In this document: positions 57,153 to 64,000 of the stretch, one piece after another | How the letters are laid out: each line of letters starts with the position of its first letter | Position numbering within the stretch: position 1 is the first letter of the stretch | DNA from: Altimarinus sp041659565 | GTDB lineage: Bacteria; Patescibacteriota; Gracilibacteria; BD1-5; UBA6164 | Reading direction: 5' to 3' | DNA length: 64,000 nt | Assembly: GCA_041659565.1 (NCBI GenBank) | Contig: JBAZXZ010000003.1 | Location: forward strand, 62,001 to 126,000 | Translations under genes and position numbers: made by a program | The notes under the pieces: generated by a model | The model's database searches: none | The model's input: the letters and a program-made list of their open reading frames with translations, nothing else | What the model was told of the DNA's origin: nothing

Positions 57153-59462
57153 CTAATTTAAGCTTGCAAACAAAATAAAAATACTAAAAAAAGTTATAAA
57201 AAGAATTATTAATGAAAAAATTGAAAAATAATTGTTTTTTATGCTTATTTTTAATAAAAGAGAATTTATAACTACTGAAACACTACTAAGGGCCATAGCT
57301 AAACCTGCTAATTCTGGTTTTAAGAATAATCCAAACTTTATAAAAACTCCTGCAGCTATTGGTATTCATAAACTATTATAAAAAAGTGAGAAAAAAAGAT
57401 TTTGTTTGATTTTAGAAACTGTTTTTTTACTCAAATTTATAGCATTAACTATATCATTTAAATCATTCTTCATTAACACTATATCAGATGATTCTAGTGC
57501 AATATCATTTCCAGATCACATACTTATTGCAAGATCACTATTTGTAAGTGCTATAGAATCATTTATTCAATCTCAAACCATTGCAACTTTGTAACCTAGT
57601 CTCTGAATTTCTTTTACAATATTTCATTTATCCTGAGGTAGAACTTCATAATAAATATTTCCTGTTTTTATTCAAACTTGTTCTCAAATATAATTAGCTG
57701 AATTTTTATTATCTCCAGTTATCATAAATACCTCAATTCACATATTTTTTAGTATTTTAATTGCATTTTTTGATGTTTCTTTAATTGTATCGCTCACAGA
57801 AATTAAAGCTAAGATTTCAAATTTATTTGCTAAAAATAAAACAGTTTTTCATTCAAATAATAATTTTTCATAATCTTTTAAAATCTCTTTTCAAATATTT
57901 AAATTAAAATCTTCTATGATTTTTTTGTTTCAAATTAAATATTCTTGCTCTTTTATTATTCAAACAATTCATTTTCAGTTTATTATCTTAAAATCAGTTG
58001 ATGATATTAAATCAATATTTTTTTCTTGTGCATGTGTAATAATAGCTTTTGAAATTGGGTGATTTGAATGATTTTCTAAAGAATATATTATTTCTAAAAT
58101 TTGTTTTTCATTTTCACTTCAAAATATAATTAAATCTTGGAGTTTTGGGTTTCATGCTGTAATAGTTCAAGTTTTATCAAAAGCAACTGCATTTATATAA
58201 TTAGCTTTTTCTAGAGCTGATCATCATTTTATTAGTATTCCATACTTTGCTGCAATTCAAGTTCATACTATTACTGCTGTAGGAATAGCTAATCACAAAG
58301 CACAAGGACAAGCTATTACAACCACACTACAAGCAAATAATAAAGAATTTTCAAAAGTTCAAGACAATAAAAAATACCAAACTAAAAAAGTTAAAATAGA
58401 TAATAAAATAACTGTTGGAACAAATATTTTTGAAATCCTATCAGCAAATCACTCAATATCTGATTTTGATAAACTAGCTTCTTCAAGTAAATTAATTATC
58501 TGAGAAAGCATTGTTCAAGCTCCTACATTTGTTGCTTGCATTTCAAAACTTGTATATTTATTTAAAGTTCAAGCGAGTACTCTATCTCCTAATTCTTTAT
58601 CAACTGGTAAACTTTCTCAAGTAAGCATTGATTCATCAATAGAAGCATTTCATAGAATGATTTTTCAATCCACAGGGATTTTATCTCAAGGCTTAACTAA
58701 AATAATATCTCAAGATATTATTTTTTCTATTTCTGTTTCTATAAATAAAGAATTTATTTTTACAAAAGCGGTTTTTGGAGCTAGGTGCATAAGTTTTGAA
58801 ATAGCATCATTTGTCCTTGATTTAGCTTTATTTTCTAGATATTTTCAAAAACTTACAAAAGTTATTAATAAAGCTGAAACTTCAAAATATATTCACTCTA
58901 TTTTCATTCCATTTAATCAAATTATACTTCAGCTTTCAATGCAAAAATTTATATAAGAATACATGCTATAAATAAAAGCAGTACTTGTTCATATAGCAAT
59001 TAATGTATACATATTTGCAGTTTTTTGTCTGAATGCTGCATATGCTCATTTATAAAAAACAATTCAAATGCTTCATTGTATAATAATAGCAATAATAAAT
59101 GAAATTATAGCCATATATGGCATAATTAAAGTACTATATGGTAAATCTTTAACTAGATCATAAACCATAAAAATTATAAGAGGTATTGATAAAGTAAATC
59201 AAAATAAACTTTTTTTTAGCCAAAGCTTAACTTCATCTTCCTTTTTTGTTTCATTTTTAGTTGCTTTGTATCAAGCTTTTTCTATTATTTTAATAATATT
59301 TTCTTCATTGATTTTTGTTTCATCATACTCTATCAATGCTTTATTATTTCAAAAATTTACTTGAGATTTTGATATTGCACTATTTTTACTTAAACTATTT
59401 TCTATAATTTTAGAACAACTAGTACAATGCATTCATAATATATTAATTTTAACTTTTTGCAT
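57153..59462 (-). CDS. copA: copper-exporting P1B-type ATPase
   Basis: 769 residues. N-terminal HMA domain with GMHCTSC (C13, C16), eight membrane helices, actuator TGES (MLTGESLPV), CPC in the sixth helix (VVIACPCALGLA, about 381), phosphorylation site DKTGTIT (about 429), HP motif NHPISKAI, and MVGDGINDSIAL. CPC with HMA CxxC indicates Cu(I). It pumps copper out of the cytoplasm. Ends in TAG. 10 bp after the HMA-TauE gene, so in the same operon. Confidence 0.96.
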
Positions 59463-59472
59463 ATTGTTGTGA

Positions 59473-60777
59473 TTATTTAATAATTATTATTCCTTGTTTC
59501 ATTCACATTGCAGTACAAACAGCTTTATAAGTTCCTGGTTTTGGATTTTTTATATTTATTATTATTGGAATTCACTTTTTAACTAAATATTCTTTTTCAT
59601 CAATTCAAGGAATTGTTAATCAATATAAACAACCTTGTCAATCTGATGTTGGATTTATAGTTAACCTATAATTTTTTGCTCATTCTAAAATTACATCATT
59701 TTCAAATCATTCTCAATTATGTACAACTTCAACTTCTTTTAATTCTTGTAAATTTATAGTATTTTTAATTGTATTATTACTAATATTATTCGTATTAAAT
59801 AAATTAAAATTAAACATATTTGAAAATCCTGAAAGTATAAATATTCCAAAATATACTATCAATACTCAGATAACCTTATTTATATAAGTATAATTTTTAT
59901 CTTTAAAATAACTGCTTCAAAATCAAACTAAAAATAAAACTGGCATTGTTCACAAAGCAAATGTTCACATTATTAAGGCTCAAGATAAAAAACTTGTACT
60001 ACTTGCTGCATAAATTTGCATACTTTGAGTAAATCAACAAGGTAAGAAAAATGTCAAAGCACCTATAATAGGAGCAAATACAGGATTTTTTATGTTTAGA
60101 ATTTTTTTTCAAAGAATTTTTGGCATACTAACTCAAAATCTTGAGATTGAAGGAAATATATTCAATATATTAAATCACATATATATCATAAAAATTCATG
60201 TTACTAATAACAAAATCTTGTTTAGTATTCAAAAACTTCATAAATATCATCAAATTAATCAAAGTATTCAACCTCAAAATGCAAATCAAAGAATTCTTCA
60301 AAAATGAAATTTTAATTGTGTTTTTAAATGAGATGATGTACTTTTTGAAGTATCAATATATTTTGCAAATCCTATAATTATTCATCAAGTAATAGCTAAA
60401 CAAGTTGATAATGATGCTACAATTCATATCAAAATAATTACAAAAAAACTTAAATTATCACTTTTTAATACATCTTTAAATAATTTAACATCTTTAAAAA
60501 GAAAAAACATCATTCAAAATATAATAAAAATAAGGAAAATTATACTGTTATCTAAAATCTTATTTTTTATATTTTTTCATGATTTAGTATTATATCAAAG
60601 GTCTTTAATAATTTTATTAACTTTTTCTATATCATTTTCTTTTATATCAATATCTATAAAATTCTCTTTAGCTGATATCTCTCTTATCTTTATTCAAGGT
60701 ATTTCAGAAAGTTTGTTTTCTATTAACATTTCACAAGATTTACAATGCATTCAATAAACAGATATTTTTTTATTCAT
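59473..60777 (-). CDS. HMA - TauE/SafE-like membrane - cupredoxin fusion protein
   Basis: 434 residues in three parts. (1) 1-65: HMA copper-binding domain with GMHCKSC (C12, C15). (2) ~75-320: six to seven membrane helices with paired Gly-rich motifs (GFAFGGGILGLIGGYLGSFG) and FFLPCGFTQSMQIYA, the PCGxxQ motif of the TauE/SafE and DsbD-like family. (3) ~345-434: cupredoxin-like beta domain ending PGTYKAVCTAMGMKQGIIII, with Cys and Met as possible type-1 copper ligands. First gene of the copper operon. Likely moves copper out of the cytoplasm to the cupredoxin or loads cuproproteins. Confidence 0.88.
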
Positions 60778-60803
60778 ACTTTATTAATTAATGTTAAAAT
60801 CCT

Positions 60804-60820
60804 TACCTACCCCATAGGTA
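60804..60820. promoter_or_regulatory. CsoR operator
   Basis: TACCTA-CCCCA-TAGGTA: perfect 6-bp arms around a C-rich centre. CsoR sites are pseudo-palindromes with TACC...GGTA and a C/G-rich middle. It touches the -10 box of the copper operon promoter, so bound CsoR would block transcription. Confidence 0.75.
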
Positions 60821-60847
60821 CATTAGTCTTGTTTTTAGTTTTGTCAA
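60820..60847 (-). promoter_or_regulatory. promoter of the copper operon
   Basis: On the minus strand: TTGACA (60847-60842), 16 bp, TAATGT (60825-60820), about 43 bp before the first gene; the CsoR-like operator starts at the -10 edge. Confidence 0.7.
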
Positions 60848-60922
60848 AAGATATTTTTTTACTATATTTTCTATTTTTTATATATACTTTCCAAAAATCT
60901 CTAGAATGTTGTTATTTTTCTT

Positions 60923-60950
60923 TTGACAAAACCAAATTATTTTTTAAAAT
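60923..60950 (+). promoter_or_regulatory. promoter of rpsF-ssb-rpsR
   Basis: TTGACA (60923-60928), 16 bp, TAAAAT (60945-60950). It leaves a leader of about 75 nt. Confidence 0.65.
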
Positions 60951-60985
60951 GTATTTGCTTTTTATAAAAAAGGCAATTTATTTAT

Positions 60986-61014
60986 ATCCTTCCAGATTTT
61001 ATTAATCTGGATAT
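60986..61014 (+). promoter_or_regulatory. leader hairpin before rpsF
   Basis: CCAGATT-TTATT-AATCTGG, with ATATCC before it and GGATAT overlapping its 3' arm, so two pairings compete. rpsF leaders in other bacteria carry S6:S18-binding RNA structures; whether this is one cannot be told. The ribosome-binding site AAAGGA follows at 61021. Confidence 0.45.
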
Positions 61015-61030
61015 TAACCCAAAGGAAACT

Positions 61031-61315
61031 ATGAAAAATTATGAACTAATGTTGATTGTCAACCCTAATGCATCTGAAGATGACAGAACTACTGCTTTAA
61101 ATAATGTTAAAGCTTTGATTGAAAAATCTTCTTGAAAAATTGTTAAAGAAGATATTTGGTGAGAAAAAAAGATGGCATATAAAATCAATAATTCACCAAA
61201 AGGATTTTATGTTTTATATACTCTAGAACTAGATGGAAAAGAAATTAAAAATATAACTAAAGAAGTTAACTTAAATAAAAATATATGGAGACATATGTTT
61301 GTTCTACAAGATTAA
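61031..61315 (+). CDS. rpsF: 30S ribosomal protein S6
   Basis: 94 residues: MKNYELMLIVNPNASEDDRT, IVKEDIWGEKKMAYKINNSPKGFYVLYTL, ending LNKNIWRHMFVLQD, the complete S6 fold. It binds 16S rRNA with S18. A good Shine-Dalgarno (AAAGGA, 4 nt spacer) precedes it. First of the rpsF-ssb-rpsR trio, the order conserved across bacteria. Confidence 0.95.
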
Positions 61316-61348
61316 TTTAAATTTAATTTATAACTTATTTTAATAAAG

Positions 61349-61759
61349 ATGAGAACAGTAAATAAAGTAATCCTTATTGGAAACATAACAAGAGATCCGT
61401 CGATTAAAGTTACTGAAAAAGATAAAAAAATAGCATTATTTACAATTGCTACAAATAGATATTATAAAACTGCAGATTGAGAAAATAAAAGTGAATCAGA
61501 ATTCCATAATTGTGTAGCTTGGGGAAATCTAGCTGATAGAGTTGAAAAATTTTTAGTAAAATGAAAACTTGTTTATGCTGAATGAAGACTTAGAACTAGA
61601 GTTATAGATAAAGAAGATTCTACAAAAATTTATAAAACAGAAATAGTTGTATCAAATCTTATATTTTTAAATAAAAGATCTGATTTCGAGGAAGGAGCTA
61701 GTACTGATGAATTAGATGCAATAGATGATGAATTAGCACACGATGAAGACAAATTTTAA
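61349..61759 (+). CDS. ssb: single-stranded DNA-binding protein
   Basis: 136 residues. OB fold: MRTVNKVILIGNITRDPSIK, IALFTIATNRYYKTADGENKSESEFHNCVAWGNLADRVEKFL, KLVYAEGRLRTRVI. A short acidic tail ends AHDEDKF, lacking the exact DDDIPF tip of classic SSB but similar in character. It protects ssDNA and recruits repair proteins. Confidence 0.95.
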
Positions 61760-61810
61760 TATTTTTTAGTATAATTTATACTAAATACTTAATACCTAAT
61801 AATTAAATAT

Positions 61811-62026
61811 ATGACTACTAAATGCCCTTTAGAATGAATAGAAATAGATTACAAAAATGTAGATCTATTAAGTAAATATATAACTAAATTTGGTAAAATA
61901 GTACCTAGATACTATTCTAAAGTTAGCTTAAAAAACCAAAAGAAATTAGCAAATGCTATAAAAAGAGCTAGAATGATGGCTTTACTACCATTTGTTAAAT
62001 GATATGATGTAAACTTTCATTCTTAA
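61811..62026 (+). CDS. rpsR: 30S ribosomal protein S18
   Basis: 71 residues: IDYKNVDLLSKYITKFGKIVPRYYSKVSLKNQKKLANAIKRARMMALLPFV, a textbook S18 core. Preceded by a 51-bp spacer with ACTTAATACCTAATAAT-like words shared with other intergenic regions. Confidence 0.95.
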
Positions 62027-62056
62027 TAGAATTTTAATATTTAAAAATGAGATTAG

Positions 62057-62089
62057 AAAAATCCAAAGTACTCTTACTTTGGATTTTTC
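62057..62089. terminator. bidirectional terminator after rpsR
   Basis: AAAAATCCAAAGTA pairs with TACTTTGGATTTTT around a 5-nt loop. It also lies beyond the stop of the opposing gene. Confidence 0.85.
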
Positions 62090-62108
62090 TTTTGTATAAA
62101 AAGATAGT

Positions 62109-63320
62109 TTACTTTTTTATTTTCAAATTCCTATAAATAAGATATAGAATTATTCAAACAAATATAATAATTCAGTAAACCTCAAATTTATTAATATTTG
62201 AACTATTATCTTTTTTAACTTCTTGTGAAATTCAAGTCATTACTACATTGTTTGTATCACTTTTAGCAATAACTCAAGTAATAACTTTTTCATTTGTTCA
62301 AGTTGAGATTTGAGTGGAATTACTTGTTGTTCAAGAATCAATTATAGCAACTGATGAAGTATTTATATTTTCCTTTTTAATAACTGCTTTTTTAGGAGTA
62401 TAAATTTGTTTTGTAGTACTAATAATTGGTTTTATGGGTTCAGAAATCTTTTCTTTTACAGTTGTCATTATTCAAATTGAATGTCATTTCCCAAAATTAT
62501 TATGAAAAGGATCTAATTTTAAAAATTCTTTTTCAACAGCTTGCATAACTAAATCAATCTTTTCTTGAGTTAATCATCAAGTCATTGATTGATTTTCAGG
62601 ATGATATTCATTATTACAAACAGGAATAGAATTATCTGAATTGTAGCTATCTAATCAATATTTAAGTACTGTATTATCTTTTTTATCTAAAATAGCATAA
62701 AAATTATCTCATATATTTGGATAATAAGTGTTTAATAGTTTTCAATCATTAGAATATTTTAAGTTAGGAAACCATCATTCTCATACTCATAAACACAAAG
62801 CTCAAAATTTTTCTGAATAAAAATATTCTCTTCCATTTATAAAATAAATATCCTTATTATTATGAACTTCTATTTTAAGATTAAATCAACATTTGTCAGT
62901 AAATGTTTTTTTGATATTTTCTATTTTTCAAGAAACCTTGCATTTATCTGCCCACAAGTAAGCTTCATATGAAGGATCTCAATCAGAGGTAATTGAACAA
63001 TTAGGTAAATTTATGTTTTTATCAAAAGCCCCTTTTCATTGTTCTATTATCCAAGAGTCTGCATATTGTGCAATTACATACATTTGATCTCAAACTTTTG
63101 GAACATTTCATCCAGAAAATGAATAAGATATATTTTCGCATCAAGTTCAATATCAAACATTATTTTTTTCTAATCATCTAATAACATAATCTCTTGTTCA
63201 ATCATTTAACCTAAATCTATAATAATATCAACAATTATGGATTGTCATATCTCATCATAGAATCTTATTTATAATTCATGATGCTTTACAAGTTGTTGTT
63301 TGATCATATATTTTTTCCAT
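62109..63320 (-). CDS. C-terminally anchored Cys-rich surface protein
   Basis: 403 residues. About 10 cysteines spread over the first 250 residues in repeated blocks (HNCGYYYRF, GTGCENISYSF, LPNCSIT, DKCKV, DKCGFNL, ALCLGVG). Each block has similar YVIAQYADS/FYAILDKKDN-type turns, suggesting two or three related beta modules. A Ser/Thr-rich linker (~290-370) follows, then a membrane helix (YGIIIFVGIILYLIYR) and basic tail KIKK. No signal peptide is present at this ATG, although a surface location is expected. The gene starts 7 bp after the peptidase-like gene in another frame; the two may be pieces of one protein. Confidence 0.65.
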
Positions 63321-63327
63321 AGAATTA

Positions 63328-64000
63328 TTAATTAGATACTATAATTTTTACTAAAGTACTTATTCATGGTTGAGTACTTGAGTTATAATATAAAGAACTA
63401 ACATTATAATCAATACTAGATCAATAATATACTGTTCATCAAGCATTAGTAACATTATACAAAGGTCAATATCATAAATTTACTCTAATAATTTGTTTTG
63501 ATGTATCTGTTGTACTATAATATCAATATCAAACCATTGCATGACTTCAATTTCATAAAATTACAGGTCTAGAAGCATTTATTTCTGTCTTTATATTAGA
63601 AAATATATTCGTAGTAAATGCAGTTCAAATGGTATTTGCATATCATTTACTTTTAGCATAATTAACTCCTCAATTCATTCAATTTGTTGTTGATGTTAAT
63701 CATTCAGCTCAACTACATATTGTTGACATATAACTCTGTCACAAAGTTGACATTAACGTTTGAATATCAGTTGAATTTAAAGTAGAAGCAGTTCATGCAA
63801 TAAGATTTGGGAATGTTCATTTTCTATCATAATATCAAAATAATGTTGCATATGCAGTTGGAACACATCAGACAGCACAACTTGATCAGTTATATGTTGT
63901 TGTAAATTGATTATAACAAGGTAATTTTCAGTTACATCAAGAATAAGCATTCCCTAAAACAAAAGTATTGGAAGCATTACTTGGAGGAACATATCATGTT
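63328..64000 (-). CDS. papain-fold (C39/C10-like) peptidase, C-terminal part
   Basis: The 5' end is outside the window; about 224 codons are visible. Catalytic-type motifs in order: SSCAVGCVPTAYATLFGYYD (Cys in a GCxPTA setting), then RPVILGNGSHAMVGYGYYS (His with 'HAMVGYGY'), then IIRVNLGYGP (Asn/Asp position). This order fits papain-fold cysteine peptidases of the C39-like or streptopain-like group. The protein probably acts outside the cell, but the signal peptide is not in view. It may cleave its operon partner or other surface proteins (inference). Confidence 0.75.

Overview
The window is strongly AT-rich, and almost every gene can be read only if UGA is translated as glycine (genetic code 25). 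Under the standard code the housekeeping genes break into fragments. With UGA as Gly, full-length GyrA (N-terminus), PheT, TrpS, Gmk, TrmD, GatA, L19, IF-2, Era, RuvB, PyrH, TypA, RNase J, S6, SSB and S18 appear, with UGA at conserved glycines, including every glycine of the Gmk P-loop. Stops are TAA (mostly) or TAG. This points to the Gracilibacteria (BD1-5) / Absconditabacteria (SR1) branch of the Candidate Phyla Radiation. No tRNA-Gly(UCA) gene was seen here; it should lie elsewhere in the genome.

Layout. 1-3.4 kb: start of gyrA (minus), then a surface-protein locus with two tandem WxL-like secreted paralogs and a DUF916-like membrane protein. 3.4-9.3 kb: malic enzyme, Nudix hydrolase, an MBL-like fragment, thioredoxin, a DUF4143-type ATPase and an unknown 627-residue protein. 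9.5-10.1 kb: tRNA-Lys, -Thr, -Tyr and -Leu. 10.1-22.7 kb, all plus strand: L31, an MFS permease, a citramalate/isopropylmalate synthase-like enzyme, PheT, a UvrD-type helicase-nuclease carrying four in-frame palindromic inserts, a winged-helix regulator, TrpS, Gmk, TrmD and a zinc-ribbon membrane protein. 22.7-24.7 kb: gatA and rplS. 24.7-29.3 kb: divergent type IV prepilin clusters, one prepilin carrying a fibrinogen-like C-terminal domain. 29.4-34 kb: era, a cNMP-domain protein, infB and a Jag-like KH-R3H protein.

34-44 kb is a type IV secretion / conjugation-like locus: several VirB2/TrbC-like small membrane proteins, a two-module membrane protein, one membrane gene broken by a frameshift, a large TraG/VirD4-like ATPase, and a divergent surface protein with a degenerate trypsin-like domain and an SLH-like segment. 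More VirB2-like genes lie at 50.4 and 53.9 kb. 44-56.8 kb mixes FemAB, RuvB, a lipoprotein, PyrH, TypA, RNase J, a zinc metallopeptidase, an RNA methyltransferase and a sigma-region-4/HARE-HTH protein. 56.8-60.8 kb is a copper-homeostasis operon (HMA-TauE/SafE-like-cupredoxin fusion, CopA, CsoR) with a CsoR-type operator just downstream of its promoter. 61-62 kb is rpsF-ssb-rpsR, and the window ends in a papain-fold peptidase-like protein and a C-terminally anchored protein.

Promoters are readable by eye: most are close to TTGACA - 16 bp - TATAAT. Many gene ends carry A/T-flanked hairpin terminators, several acting in both directions between convergent genes.
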